Shown in pieces: positions 9,170 to 18,434 of a stretch of 64,000 nucleotides of DNA. Numbering within the stretch: position 1 is the stretch's first letter; each line of letters starts with the position of its first letter. Where the stretch lies: NCBI RefSeq assembly GCF_035194505.1, contig NZ_CP136573.1:2281001-2345000 (forward strand), written 5' to 3'. The stretch comes from Erythrobacter sp. GTDB lineage: Bacteria; Pseudomonadota; Alphaproteobacteria; Sphingomonadales; Sphingomonadaceae. The notes beneath the pieces were generated by a model that saw only the letters and a program-made list of their open reading frames with translations, had not been told where the DNA came from and did no database searches. The position numbers and the translations under genes are program-made.

Positions 9170-10402
9170 CTACTCGCACAGCCCCGCAGCCCGCTCGGCA
9201 ATGCCCTTGAGGCCCTTGCACTTGGGCTTGCGCGGCTTGGCCTCTTCGGCCGGTTGCGTGGTGCCGCCGCTTCCCATGCCGCCCATGCCTTCCATCCCCG
9301 GCATCAGCATGGTGGAGGAACGGAACCGCACCCGCGCGATCCACTCCGGGTTCCACGGCTTGCGGGTATCGGCCGGCCGCGGCGGGTAGGCGAAATCGGC
9401 TTGCGGACCATAGGCTTGCAGGCTCACCATCAACCCCTCGCCGCTGGCCTTGATGACTTCGGCAGGGACAATGCAGTCGCGCTGTTCAGGCGGCATCACC
9501 GTGCCGGCGGCAATCAGCTTGCGCACACCTGCGGGCGAGATCCAGTCCCACAGCGGGCCGCCGAAGGCCTGTTGCTTCGACGAGGCCCACCATACCATCT
9601 CGGTCGGCGCGCCGCCGCGTCCGGTGTCTTTCGCGCCCATCGCCCAAGCGTAGTAGCCGGTCGCCTTCTCCAGCCCTGCCCATGCCAGCTTGCTGCCGCC
9701 TGCGGGCGTGTTGCTGGTGCTGGCCTGGAGCGGCGGCATGAAATCCTCGCCAAGGGTGAAGGCGATTTCCTTGGAGTAGTTTGCCGCGATCCGGTGCGCG
9801 CCCAGCAGCGAACTGGTGGCCGGGACTGTCTTCTTGTCGCTGCCATTGGGCCAGTTGGTGTAGGTGCGGCTGTTGGCGAGGCGCACCTGCCAGTCCTCGG
9901 GCAGATCGACCCCGGCCGTGAACAATCCCGGCGGAATCTCGCCGCGCGCGACCTTGGCGAAGTCGATCACCACCGGCTGGCCCTTGGGCGCGCGTTCGCC
10001 GCAGCCCCAATAGAGCAGCAGCCGTCCGCTCGGCCGTTCGAATGTCGTCTCGCCTCCGGTCTCGCCCGTCGGCGGGGGCAGCAGTTTGACCGAAGCGCCG
10101 AGCCCGGCGCCCTTGGGCATGAAATGGTTGGCTTCGGGCTTGGCGGGGGGCGGCGTCCCGGCGCCGTGATGCAGTTCGAGCGTGCGCACCGGTTTGGGAG
10201 CGCCGCCGCCCATCATCCCCATCATCGCGCCCAAGCCGCCGCCGCCGCCCATCATGGCGCCGAAACCGCTCATGGTGGCCGCGTCCATGGCGTAGCGCAC
10301 CGGCCCGGGCGCAGAGCCTTGCGACAGGGCGGTGGCGGAAAGCAGCGCTGCGGCGGAGCCAAGCCCGCCGATCAGCACAAGACCCGAAACAGAAAGGCGC
10401 AT
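9170..10402 (-). CDS. Exported Gly/Met-rich hypothetical protein
   Basis: 410 residues, not recognised. A signal peptide (MRLSVSGLVLIGGLGSAAALLSATALS) leads into a Met/Gly-rich segment at about 43-68 (GFGAMMGGGGG, GAMMGMMGGG). A large domain follows with two LLLYWGCG/WAMGAK-like hydrophobic strands, and a second Met/Gly cluster near the C-terminus (STMLMPGMEGMGGMG). The tail is basic with three Cys. Met-rich low-complexity regions can bind copper, but no copper gene is nearby and no conserved catalytic motif is visible. It ends three bases after the convergent YciI gene. Confidence 0.7.
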   Translation of the reverse strand: MRLSVSGLVLIGGLGSAAALLSATALSQGSAPGPVRYAMDAATMSGFGAMMGGGGGLGAMMGMMGGGAPKPVRTLELHHGAGTPPPAKPEANHFMPKGAGLGASVKLLPPPTGETGGETTFERPSGRLLLYWGCGERAPKGQPVVIDFAKVARGEIPPGLFTAGVDLPEDWQVRLANSRTYTNWPNGSDKKTVPATSSLLGAHRIAANYSKEIAFTLGEDFMPPLQASTSNTPAGGSKLAWAGLEKATGYYAWAMGAKDTGRGGAPTEMVWWASSKQQAFGGPLWDWISPAGVRKLIAAGTVMPPEQRDCIVPAEVIKASGEGLMVSLQAYGPQADFAYPPRPADTRKPWNPEWIARVRFRSSTMLMPGMEGMGGMGSGGTTQPAEEAKPRKPKCKGLKGIAERAAGLCE

Positions 10403-10477
10403 CGTGATTCTCCCTCCCCAAGGTGGGAGGACAATATCACATTCTGCGCCGTTTCGTCCGTTTTCGCGCGCAGCCGT

Positions 10478-11383
10478 TCAGCGGCAGCGCGGATGGTTGT
10501 GAATGTCGACGATGCTGTCCACCCGGCCATCGGCGACGGCCATCTGGATGCACTGGCGCGAGCTTTCGCGGAACCAGATGGTGTAGGCGGTCGACCCCGA
10601 ACGGAAGCCGTCGACATTGCGGAACCCGCGCTGGCGCAGCGTGTTCTGAGCGCCCGGTGCGCGCGAGCCGTTGAGATCGGCAAAATCCGCCCACGAACCG
10701 CCCGAGCCGCCCCAGCCACCGCCCGAGCCCCCACCGGGGCGCTGCGGATAGGTCTGCCAGTCGGTGACGCGCAGGTAGCGGTCGCGCGCCCAGCCGCGGG
10801 TGCGGTTGTCGAGCGTGGTAACATCGCACCAGACCTCGCCGTTATAGCGGTCGCAGCCATAGTTGCGCAGGAGCGTGCCTTCACGGAATTCGCCGCGTAC
10901 CCGCGAATTCTTGTCCGGGTCGCGGAAGATGCGCAGGAAGCCCGACTGGGTGTTGCGGACTTCGACCTGCTGCCAGTCCTGATTATACTGGTCGCGGTGC
11001 CGGTCCTTGTCCTTGCCGGCGAAGAGCAGCGCGCCGATTGCGACCGCGCCGATCGCCGCCGCGGCAATCGCGCCGTCGTTGCCCGATTTCTTGCCGCAGT
11101 CCGAGGCTTTGGCATCGTTGATCGCGGCGACCCGGCCTTGGGTGACACTGACGCGGATGCAGTCCTTGTCGCTCTGGTGCCACCAGTAGGTGTTGCTGGT
11201 GTTGTTGGTCTTGTCGCCGGAGATGAATTCGAACCCGCGATTGGCGAGCTGGGTTTCTGCGCCGGCACCCGAGGCTCCGATCAGATCGCGCAGGCTGTCC
11301 GCCTTCTTCGCCGCAATCGGCGCAGCCGCCATTGCTGCAACCGCGATCGAGGCCACAGCACATTTGAGTGTGTAGTTCGGCAT
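10478..11383 (-). CDS. Exported protein with bacterial SH3-like domain
   Basis: 301 residues. A hydrophobic N-terminus (YTLKCAVASIAVAAMAAAPIAA) is a signal peptide. Two similar modules flank the centre: TQLANRGFEFISGDK...WWHQSDKDCIRV...GRVAAIND near the N-terminus and NTLRQRGFRNVDGFR...WFRESSRQCIQM...GRVDSIVD at the C-terminus. This is an internal duplication. Between them are a second hydrophobic stretch (AIAAAAIGAVAIGALLF) and an SH3-like segment (RIFRDPDKNSRVRG...GEVWCDVTT...GWARDRYL). Start 11383 has GGAGG at good spacing; 11389 is too close to it. Probably a periplasmic or envelope protein; function unknown. Confidence 0.75.
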   Translation of the reverse strand: MPNYTLKCAVASIAVAAMAAAPIAAKKADSLRDLIGASGAGAETQLANRGFEFISGDKTNNTSNTYWWHQSDKDCIRVSVTQGRVAAINDAKASDCGKKSGNDGAIAAAAIGAVAIGALLFAGKDKDRHRDQYNQDWQQVEVRNTQSGFLRIFRDPDKNSRVRGEFREGTLLRNYGCDRYNGEVWCDVTTLDNRTRGWARDRYLRVTDWQTYPQRPGGGSGGGWGGSGGSWADFADLNGSRAPGAQNTLRQRGFRNVDGFRSGSTAYTIWFRESSRQCIQMAVADGRVDSIVDIHNHPRCR

Positions 11384-11493
11384 GTCCATCCCCTCCCAAG
11401 GCGCTGTGTTCCGGCAAGGCCGCACAGCGATTCGTCCCACCTTCGGAAGGCTATCATCGAATCGCCTGATCGCGAAGCCGCGGGGGGAGAGGC

Positions 11494-12360
11494 CTATCCG
11501 AGCAGGCGGCGGGCGACCGCATCGAGCCTCGCCATCACGGCGGGGTCGTGCTCGTCGGGCGCGGTGATCACGGCATCGTCCAATGCGTTGTCGATCGGGG
11601 AAGGGGCGCGGGTCTTGGGCAGGCCGGCGATGAAGTTGGCGACCATCGCCCGGGCGAGCGCGCCATTGGCCTGCATCTGGGTGATGACCTCGGCCACGTC
11701 CACCGCTTCGCCGTCCCGCCAGCAATCGTAATCGGTGACCATGCCGACGAGGGCGTAGGGCAGCTCTGCCTCGCGCGCGAGCTTGGCTTCGGGCATGGCG
11801 GTCATGCCGATCACGTCCGCGCCCCATTGCCGATACATCCGGCTTTCGGCGCGGGTTGAGAATTGCGGGCCTTCCATGGCGAGATAGGTCGCACCGACGG
11901 CGACCTTGCCCTTGGCCTTGCTGACGGCCTTGGCCGCCATGTCCGACAGGCGCGGGCACACCGGATCGGCCATCGAGACATGGGTGACAAAGCCGCTGGT
12001 GAAGAAGGTGCTGGGGCGGTGGACGGTGCGATCGATGAACTGCTCGACCACGGCAAAACGCCCCGGCTCCAGCTCCTCGCGCAGGGAGCCGACCGCCGAG
12101 ATCGCGAGGATATCGGTGCACCCGGCGCGCTTCAGCGCATCGATATTGGCGCGCGAATTGAGCTCGGTAGGAGAGATCGGGTGGCCCCGGCCATGGCGCG
12201 GGAGAAAGCGCACCTTCACCTCGCCGATGCGGCCGCAGAGGATCTCGTCCGAGGGATCACCCCAGGGCGTGTCGATCGCAATCCACTGCGCGTCCTCGAT
12301 GCCGTCCATGGCATAGAGGCCCGATCCGCCGATGATCCCGATGCACCATTCGCTGGCCAT
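11494..12360 (-). CDS. mtnP: S-methyl-5'-thioadenosine phosphorylase
   Basis: 288 residues, standard length. The enzyme splits methylthioadenosine into adenine and methylthioribose-1-phosphate in methionine salvage. Characteristic segments are IGIIGGSGLY (phosphate loop), LPRHGRGHPISP, NSRANIDALK, ISAVGSLREE, YLAMEGPQFSTRAES (substrate and purine pocket) and ADVIGMTAMPEAKLAREAELPYA (split here by position, about 195-217). No other salvage gene is in the window. The GST gene lies immediately downstream on chromosomal coordinates, in the same direction but transcribed upstream. Confidence 0.95.
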   Translation of the reverse strand: MASEWCIGIIGGSGLYAMDGIEDAQWIAIDTPWGDPSDEILCGRIGEVKVRFLPRHGRGHPISPTELNSRANIDALKRAGCTDILAISAVGSLREELEPGRFAVVEQFIDRTVHRPSTFFTSGFVTHVSMADPVCPRLSDMAAKAVSKAKGKVAVGATYLAMEGPQFSTRAESRMYRQWGADVIGMTAMPEAKLAREAELPYALVGMVTDYDCWRDGEAVDVAEVITQMQANGALARAMVANFIAGLPKTRAPSPIDNALDDAVITAPDEHDPAVMARLDAVARRLLG

Positions 12361-12398
12361 GCGCCGCTCTTTGTCCTTTGCTCGTGGTGGGGTGAGGA

Positions 12399-13103
12399 TT
12401 AGGTCAGGTCGAAGGGGGTGGGCAAGGCCTTGCGCACAATCCGCTCGGCCGCCGCAAAGGGCTGGGCGACGGCGGGGAGGGCCTGCATGGCAGAAAACTG
12501 CGCGGCAAGGCCGGGCCAGCGGTCGAGCGGGGTCTCGGCCACCAGCGATACCTGCATCAGCACGCAGGCCACGGTGATGTCGGCAATCGACAGGGCATCG
12601 CCGGCGAAGAACGCGCGCCCGCCGAGCCGCGCTTCGAGCACGTCGAAGATCGGCGGCAGCTGGCTGGCCCAGGTCTCGCGCGCCTTGGCCAGATCGGGCG
12701 CCTCGCCCTTGGTGATGGCAAAGAAGATCGGGCGGAAGATGCCGAGTCCGCCCGCCATGGCGAGTGCGGTGTCGGCATATTCCTCGATGAACAGCGCCTC
12801 TCCTAGCGCCATCGGGTCTTCGGGATAGAGCGCCGGGGCGGGGTGCTTCTTCTCGATGAAAGCGCAGATCGCCGAGCTGTCGGCGATGGTCCCCGCCATG
12901 CCCTCTTCTGCCACCGAACGATCACGCAGCACCGGGATGCGCTTCATCGGGGAGATTTCGGCAAACCATGGAGGCGGGGCGAAGACGTTGATCGCCTCGA
13001 TCTCGTAAGCGACGTCCTTGGCGATGCACAGGCCGGCGACCTTGCGCACGAAGGGCGACACCGGGCTGCCATAGATTACCAGATCGGGGCGGGAATCAGT
13101 CAT
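12399..13103 (-). CDS. Glutathione S-transferase family protein
   Basis: 234 residues with the two-domain GST layout. The N-terminal thioredoxin-like domain has YGSPVSPFVRKV (likely catalytic Ser), ISPMKRIPVLRD with the cis-Pro, and ADSSAICAFIEKKHP for glutathione binding. The C-terminal helical domain has GDALSIADITVACVL, the N-capping box region. Substrate unknown. It is transcribed towards mtnP (38 bases apart) and divergently from the aldehyde dehydrogenase operon, with 188 bases between them. Confidence 0.92.
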   Translation of the reverse strand: MTDSRPDLVIYGSPVSPFVRKVAGLCIAKDVAYEIEAINVFAPPPWFAEISPMKRIPVLRDRSVAEEGMAGTIADSSAICAFIEKKHPAPALYPEDPMALGEALFIEEYADTALAMAGGLGIFRPIFFAITKGEAPDLAKARETWASQLPPIFDVLEARLGGRAFFAGDALSIADITVACVLMQVSLVAETPLDRWPGLAAQFSAMQALPAVAQPFAAAERIVRKALPTPFDLT

Positions 13104-13291
13104 GCTCGAACCTCTTGGGCGATAGGGCTTGCGGCTTCCTTAAGCCCGCGCGGCAATAGCGCAATCGCTAGGCGAAGACATGGACCGCGCCGCTTACATA
13201 TTGGGGCACAGCAGCGATTGCGTTTTTGAATGCAACGCGCCAGTTTGCGCGGGAGAGAGACGACTCCCCCCCTTCTGAGAGAGGATACATC

Positions 13292-14719
13292 ATGGTCACC
13301 CAGTACAAGAACCTTATCGGCGGCAAGATGGTCGGCACCGACCGCTGGCTCGACGTCGTGAACCCCGCCAACGAGCAGGTGATCGGCCAGGTCCCCGCCT
13401 GCGGCAAGGCCGAGCTTGACCAGGCGGTCGCCGCAGCGCGCGCCGCGTTCAAGACCTGGAAGAACACCCCGATCGAGGAACGCCGCGCCGCCATCATGGC
13501 GATTTCGGGCGCGATCAAGGCCAATGCCGAGGAGCTCTACCGCCTGCTCACCAGCGAACAGGGCAAGCCGCATGATCAGGCCCGGGGCGAAATCTATGGC
13601 GCGGCCGGGATGAGCGCAGCGCAATCGACCCTCAGCCTCGAAGACGAGATCAACGAGGATTCGGACACCCGCCTCTCGCGCACCCGCCGCGTGCCGGTGG
13701 GCGTGGTCGGCGGTATCGTGCCGTGGAACTTCCCGGTGATGATGGCGATCCAGAAGATCGTGCCGGCCATGCTTTCGGGCTGCACCATCGTATTGAAGCC
13801 CTCGCCCTTCACCCCGCTCACCACCCTGCGCATCGCCGAGCTGATTGCGGACGTGGTGCCCGCCGGCGTCGTCAACATCATCACCGGCGAGGACGACCTC
13901 GGCCCGATGATCACCTCGCACCCCGATATCGACAAGATCACCTTCACCGGATCGACCGCGACGGGCAAGAAGATCATGGAAGGCGCTTCGGCTGACCTGA
14001 AGCGCATCACCCTCGAACTCGGTGGCAACGACGCCTCGATCGTGCTGCCCGATGCCGATCCCAAGAAGGTCGCCGAACAGCTGTTCTGGTCGAGCTTCTC
14101 CAACGCGGGGCAGATCTGCGTGGCGGCCAAGCGCGTCTACATCCACGAGGACATCTATGACGAGCTGTCGGCCGCGATCGTCGAATATGCCAAGACCGTG
14201 AAGGTCGGCGATGGCAGCGAGCAGGGCACCGGGGTCGGCCCGATCCAGAACAAGAAGCAGTACGAGCGCGTGCTCGAGCTGATCGAGGATGCCAAGGACA
14301 ACGGCTACAAGTTCCTGCTGGGCGGCAATGCCGATCCTTCGGGCACCGGCTACTTCGTGCCGCTGACCATCCTCGACAACCCGCCCGAAGACGCGCGCAT
14401 CGTGGCCGAAGAGCAGTTCGGCCCGGTCATGCCGCTGATGAAGTTCTCGACCGAGGAAGAGGTTATCGCGCGCGCCAACAACTCGGAATACGGCCTTGCG
14501 GGTGCGGTGTGGACCGGCAATCCGGAGAAGGGCGTCGAAATCGCCGAACAGCTCGAAACAGGCACGGTGTGGGTGAACGAATACCTCCACCTCTCGCCCT
14601 TCGCGCCGTTCGGCGGGCACAAGCAGTCGGGCTTCGGCGCCGAATATGGCAAGGAAGGCCTCAAGGAGTTCACCTATCCGCAGGTGATCACCGTGAAGAA
14701 GGACAGCGTGCTCGCGTAA
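13292..14719 (+). CDS. Aldehyde dehydrogenase family protein
   Basis: 475-residue NAD(P)-dependent aldehyde dehydrogenase. Motifs: GIVPWNFPVMM, LKPSPFTPLT, ITFTGSTATGKKI, catalytic Glu in LELGGNDASIV, catalytic Cys in NAGQICVAAKRV, and EEQFGPVMPL. ATG 13292 is preceded by GAGAGAGG at 7 bases. Only six bases separate it from the downstream phosphotransferase-like gene, which in turn is followed by an acyl-CoA dehydrogenase, so the three form an operon likely used in breakdown of a fatty or branched acyl substrate. The exact aldehyde is not evident. Confidence 0.93.
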   Translation: MVTQYKNLIGGKMVGTDRWLDVVNPANEQVIGQVPACGKAELDQAVAAARAAFKTWKNTPIEERRAAIMAISGAIKANAEELYRLLTSEQGKPHDQARGEIYGAAGMSAAQSTLSLEDEINEDSDTRLSRTRRVPVGVVGGIVPWNFPVMMAIQKIVPAMLSGCTIVLKPSPFTPLTTLRIAELIADVVPAGVVNIITGEDDLGPMITSHPDIDKITFTGSTATGKKIMEGASADLKRITLELGGNDASIVLPDADPKKVAEQLFWSSFSNAGQICVAAKRVYIHEDIYDELSAAIVEYAKTVKVGDGSEQGTGVGPIQNKKQYERVLELIEDAKDNGYKFLLGGNADPSGTGYFVPLTILDNPPEDARIVAEEQFGPVMPLMKFSTEEEVIARANNSEYGLAGAVWTGNPEKGVEIAEQLETGTVWVNEYLHLSPFAPFGGHKQSGFGAEYGKEGLKEFTYPQVITVKKDSVLA

Positions 14720-14725
14720 GACTGC

Positions 14726-16072
14726 GTGGGCATTTCGGTTGACGAACTGAGCGCCGGGCTGGCGCGGGTCTGTGCCCGCGTCGGCCTCGGCGCTTTGTCG
14801 TTGGCACCGCAGCGTCTGACGGGCGGGGCGGTGATGGAAAGCTGGCGATTTGCCTGCGGTGACGAGACCTTCGTCCTGCGCCGTGCCCCCAGCCTCGCCT
14901 TCATGGAGGGGCGGCCCTATTCGCACTCCACCGAAGCGGCGCTGATCGAGGCCGCGCGCGCCAAGGAGGTGACGGCTCCGCAAGTGGTGGCGGTGCTCGA
15001 AGAAGCGGACGGGCTTGGCTCGGGCTTCATCATGCGCGCCCTGCCGGGGACGGCGGACCCCAAGGTCATTCTGGCGTGCGACGATCCGGCGGGACTGCTC
15101 AAGCAGGCGGCGCGGGACTTGGCGCGCATCCATTCGCTGCGGCAGGCCGATGTGCCCGAGGGCGTGCCGGTGATGGACTACCTCGCCGCCATCGCCGATC
15201 TCAAAGCGCAGTTCATCGACGCGGGCGGGGATCGCCCGATCATCGCGCTTGGGCTGAAGTGGCTGGAGGACAATTGCCCGCCTGAGGTCGAGCCCGTCCT
15301 CAACCACGGCGATTACCGGATGGGCAATCTGCTGGTTGAGGGCTCAGGCCTGACCGGCGTGCTCGATTGGGAGATCGCCCATTTCGGCGACCGCCACGAA
15401 GACCTCGCCTTCGGCTGCATGGCGGTGTGGCGCTTTGCCCGCTACGACCGGCCCGCGCTGGGGCTGGGCTCAATCGAAGACTACATCGCCGCCTATGAGG
15501 CCGAGGCGGGCGTAAAAATCGACCCTGCGCGCTTCCGCTTCTGGACGATCTACCGCACCGTGTGGTGGGCGATGGGGTGCCTCAAGATGGCGGCGCAATG
15601 GCGCTCCGGCGCGGACCGGATGCTCGAACGCGTGGTGATCTCGCGCCGGACCAGCGAGCAGGAGCTCGATCTGCTGATGCTGCTGGAGGATGAGTCCGGT
15701 CATGGTGCGCGGGTTTTGCCTCTGAAGAAAATCCCGCGCCTTCTCTCGCCGCAAGGTGTTGCGCAAATCGACGAACTGGCTGTCGCGGTGTCCGAATGGC
15801 TGGGCACGATCAAGGACAAGCTTTCCGGGCATGACCGGTTTCAACTGGCCGTTGCCCGCAATGCGCTGGGCATTCTGGCGCGCGAGCATGGCAATTTCGC
15901 CTATCTGGACGGGATGGGGGACAGCGACCTGATCCTGCGCGGAGAGGCCGGCTTGCATGATCCAGCCTTTCACGCACAGCTAAGGGTCGATGCGCTGGCC
16001 CAGGCTGCGGTGGACAGTCCCAAATATCCTGCGCTCGCCGTGGCGCGCAAAAAATGGACCGGAGAGGAATAA
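14726..16072 (+). CDS. APH-like phosphotransferase fused to DUF6285-type domain
   Basis: 448 residues from a GTG start. Residues 20-300 form an aminoglycoside-phosphotransferase/choline-kinase fold: FVLRRAP (ATP-binding Lys replaced by Arg context), catalytic loop LNHGDYRMGNLLV, and VLDWEIAHFGD with the metal-binding Asp. The C-terminal 130 residues (from about LLSPQGVAQIDELAVAVSEW) look like the domain that often follows such kinases in alphaproteobacteria. The neighbouring acyl-CoA dehydrogenase gives the same kinase-plus-dehydrogenase pairing found in eukaryotic ACAD10/11, where hydroxyacyl-CoAs are phosphorylated. By analogy it may phosphorylate a 4-hydroxyacyl-CoA; antibiotic resistance is unlikely. 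Confidence 0.85.
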   Translation: MGISVDELSAGLARVCARVGLGALSLAPQRLTGGAVMESWRFACGDETFVLRRAPSLAFMEGRPYSHSTEAALIEAARAKEVTAPQVVAVLEEADGLGSGFIMRALPGTADPKVILACDDPAGLLKQAARDLARIHSLRQADVPEGVPVMDYLAAIADLKAQFIDAGGDRPIIALGLKWLEDNCPPEVEPVLNHGDYRMGNLLVEGSGLTGVLDWEIAHFGDRHEDLAFGCMAVWRFARYDRPALGLGSIEDYIAAYEAEAGVKIDPARFRFWTIYRTVWWAMGCLKMAAQWRSGADRMLERVVISRRTSEQELDLLMLLEDESGHGARVLPLKKIPRLLSPQGVAQIDELAVAVSEWLGTIKDKLSGHDRFQLAVARNALGILAREHGNFAYLDGMGDSDLILRGEAGLHDPAFHAQLRVDALAQAAVDSPKYPALAVARKKWTGEE

Positions 16073-16075
16073 CTC

Positions 16076-17362
16076 ATGGACTTCGCCATCCCCGCCGACC
16101 TTCAGGCTTACCTCGACGAACTCGACGCCTTCATCGCCGCCGAGATCAAGCCGCTGGAGCAACAGGACGACAACATCCGCTTCTTCGACCACCGCCGCGA
16201 GTATGCGCGCACGGACTTCGAAGCGGGCGGCTTGCCCCGGCACGAGTGGGAGGAGCTGCTCAAGGAAGCCACCCGCCGTGCTGACAAGGCGGGCCATTGG
16301 CGCTTCTCCGCCCCCAAGCGCTATGGCGGGAAGGATGGCGCGAACCTCTGGATGGCGGTGATCCGCGAGCACTTTGCGCGCAAAGGCCTTGGCCTGCACA
16401 ATGATTTGCAGAACGAACACTCCATCGTCGGCAACTTCCCCTTCGTCGCCATGTTCGACCAGTGGGGGACCGAGGAGCAGAAGCATGAATTCATCCTCGG
16501 CGGGTTCGAGCGCACCCGGCGCGTCGCCTTCGGTCTCACCGAACCGCACCACGGATCGGACGCCACCCACATGGAAACCGTCGCGGTCAGAGAGACTCGT
16601 GACGGCGTCGACGGCTGGCGGATCGATGGCGAGAAGATGTGGATCACCGGGATGCACGTCGCCACCCACTGCGCGATGTTCGCGCGCACGGCGGGCAAGG
16701 CGGGGGACGCGAGCGGCATCACCTGTTTCCTCGTCCCCAACCCCACCGAGGGCCTCACAATCGAGGAGTGGATGTGGACGTTCAACATGCCCACCGATCA
16801 CCCGCGCCTCAGCGTCACCAACGTCTGGGTACCGGACAGCGCGATCCTCGGCGTGGAAGGCCGCGGCCTCGCGCTCGCCCAGAGCTTCGTCCACCAGAAC
16901 CGCATCCGGCAGGCGGCGAGCAGCTGCGGCGCGGCGCTCTATTGCATCGACGAGAGCGTGAAATACGCCCGCGAGCGCAAGCCCTTCGGCGAGGAGCTGG
17001 CGCGCAATCAGGCGATCCAGTTCCCGCTGGTGGAACTCGCGACGCAGGCAGAAATGCTCCGGCTCCTGATCTTCAAGACCGCGTGGGAGATGGACAACAT
17101 GCCCCACGAGGCGATCGAGAAGACCATCTCGGACAAGGTCTCGATGTGCAATTACTGGGCGAACCGGCTGGTGTGCGAGGCGGCCGATAGGGCGATGCAG
17201 GTCCACGGCGGCATCGGCTATTCGCGCCACAAGCCTTTCGAGCACATCTACCGCCACCACCGCCGCTACCGGATCACGGAAGGCTCGGAGGAGATCCAGA
17301 TGCGCAAGGTGGGAGCCTATCTGTTCGGCTATCTCGGGCCGAAGCGGGGGATGTACGGGTGA
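16076..17362 (+). CDS. Acyl-CoA dehydrogenase (ACAD10/11-like context)
   Basis: 428-residue flavoprotein that oxidises acyl-CoA to enoyl-CoA. Visible: AFGLTEPHHGSDATHM and GEKMWITGMH (FAD and substrate contacts), RKPFGEELARNQAIQFPLVE, MQVHGGIGYSRHKPFEH and RITEGSEEIQMRKV at the C-terminus. It starts three bases after the phosphotransferase-like gene, so translation is probably coupled and the two likely work together on hydroxylated acyl-CoAs. The next gene is convergent, with its stop two bases away. Confidence 0.94.
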   Translation: MDFAIPADLQAYLDELDAFIAAEIKPLEQQDDNIRFFDHRREYARTDFEAGGLPRHEWEELLKEATRRADKAGHWRFSAPKRYGGKDGANLWMAVIREHFARKGLGLHNDLQNEHSIVGNFPFVAMFDQWGTEEQKHEFILGGFERTRRVAFGLTEPHHGSDATHMETVAVRETRDGVDGWRIDGEKMWITGMHVATHCAMFARTAGKAGDASGITCFLVPNPTEGLTIEEWMWTFNMPTDHPRLSVTNVWVPDSAILGVEGRGLALAQSFVHQNRIRQAASSCGAALYCIDESVKYARERKPFGEELARNQAIQFPLVELATQAEMLRLLIFKTAWEMDNMPHEAIEKTISDKVSMCNYWANRLVCEAADRAMQVHGGIGYSRHKPFEHIYRHHRRYRITEGSEEIQMRKVGAYLFGYLGPKRGMYG

Positions 17363-17363
17363 T

Positions 17364-18326
17364 TTAACCCCGCCGCCGCCACCACCCCGCGAGCAGGCTC
17401 CCGATCAACACGTGCCACACTGCCGAGATCGCCGCCGGTACCGGAGCGAGCGCGGCCTGTTGCACGCTGGCGAATTGTGCGGCGAAGGCGGGAGTCTTGG
17501 CCAGCCCTGAGCCGAGGCCGGAGTTCTGCATCCCGACCTCGATGCTGATCGTCCGCGCCTCGATCTCGCCCAGCCCCAGCACCCGCGCTAGGCCGTAGCC
17601 GAGCGCAAAGCCGAGCGCGTGGAGCAGGAAGGTCGCCAGCAGCAGCACGCCAGCATGCTCCGCAATCTGCGCCTTGGCTCCGCCGACAATCCCGCCAACA
17701 ATCAGGATGACGAGCACGATCGCCACCAGCGGCAGCACCGCGCTCACCCGTTCTGCGGCGCGCGGGAACAGGCGGTTCAGCAGCGTCCCCAGCACCACCG
17801 GCACGAGCACCACCGCGATCATGTTGAGGAGCAGATTGAGCCGGTCGATCTCCACGTAAGCCCCAGCCAGCCACCCCGTCAGCAGCGGGGTCAGCACCAC
17901 CGCCGCGAGGGTCGAGGCCATGGTCATCGCCACCGACAGCGCCACATGCCCGCGCGCGATATAGGTGACGATGTTCGACGCGGTGCCGCCCGGGCAGCAG
18001 GCCACTAGAATAAGCCCTACCGCCAGCCCCGGCTCCAGCCCCAGCATTTTGGCGACCGCAAAGCCCGACAGCGGCATGATGGTGAATTGCAGCGCCACCC
18101 CGGCCAGCAGCGCGCGCGGCATTTTCGCGAGGCCGCGATAATCCTCGAAGGTCAGGGTGAGGCCCATCGCCAGCATGATCACGCCGAGCGCAAGGCTCAG
18201 GAGCGACTGGCCCGCGACCGAAATCCGCCCGTCGGTCATCCAGGTAAAGGCGGACGGAAAAAACCACGCAAGCGCGACGCCCGCGATCGTCAGACCTGCG
18301 AAATTGTTCGTGATCCTGTTCAGCAT
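17364..18326 (-). CDS. BASS family (bile acid:sodium symporter-like) transporter
   Basis: 320-residue inner-membrane protein with about ten membrane segments. The two family crossover motifs are visible: GVIMLAMGLTLTFEDYR and LVACCPGGTASNIVTYIARG in the first half, and a VGGIVGGAKAQI / EVGMQNSGLGSGLA segment in the second. Bacterial members carry organic anions such as pantoate, pyruvate or sulfonates with sodium; the substrate here cannot be told from sequence. It is divergent from the amidohydrolase gene. Confidence 0.9.
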   Translation of the reverse strand: MLNRITNNFAGLTIAGVALAWFFPSAFTWMTDGRISVAGQSLLSLALGVIMLAMGLTLTFEDYRGLAKMPRALLAGVALQFTIMPLSGFAVAKMLGLEPGLAVGLILVACCPGGTASNIVTYIARGHVALSVAMTMASTLAAVVLTPLLTGWLAGAYVEIDRLNLLLNMIAVVLVPVVLGTLLNRLFPRAAERVSAVLPLVAIVLVILIVGGIVGGAKAQIAEHAGVLLLATFLLHALGFALGYGLARVLGLGEIEARTISIEVGMQNSGLGSGLAKTPAFAAQFASVQQAALAPVPAAISAVWHVLIGSLLAGWWRRRG

Positions 18327-18434
18327 GGCGCGCCTTCCCTTGGGGTGCCGACCCTAATCGACCAACGACGCTTCACCCCCTAGCAATATCACCTCGCCCC
18401 GCTAGTCTCCCGCGCCGACAGAGGGAGACTTTTC

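Noticed and set aside
9254..11731. 825-codon plus-strand frame across the exported proteins
   Set aside because: Crosses three real genes on the other strand and has shadow composition.
13100..15307. 735-codon minus-strand open frame over the aldehyde dehydrogenase and kinase genes
   Set aside because: Spans two real genes and their intergenic region and shows no recognisable domain.
14726..16072. Aminoglycoside resistance kinase
   Set aside because: Fold matches, but the extra C-terminal domain and the acyl-CoA dehydrogenase neighbour point to metabolism.
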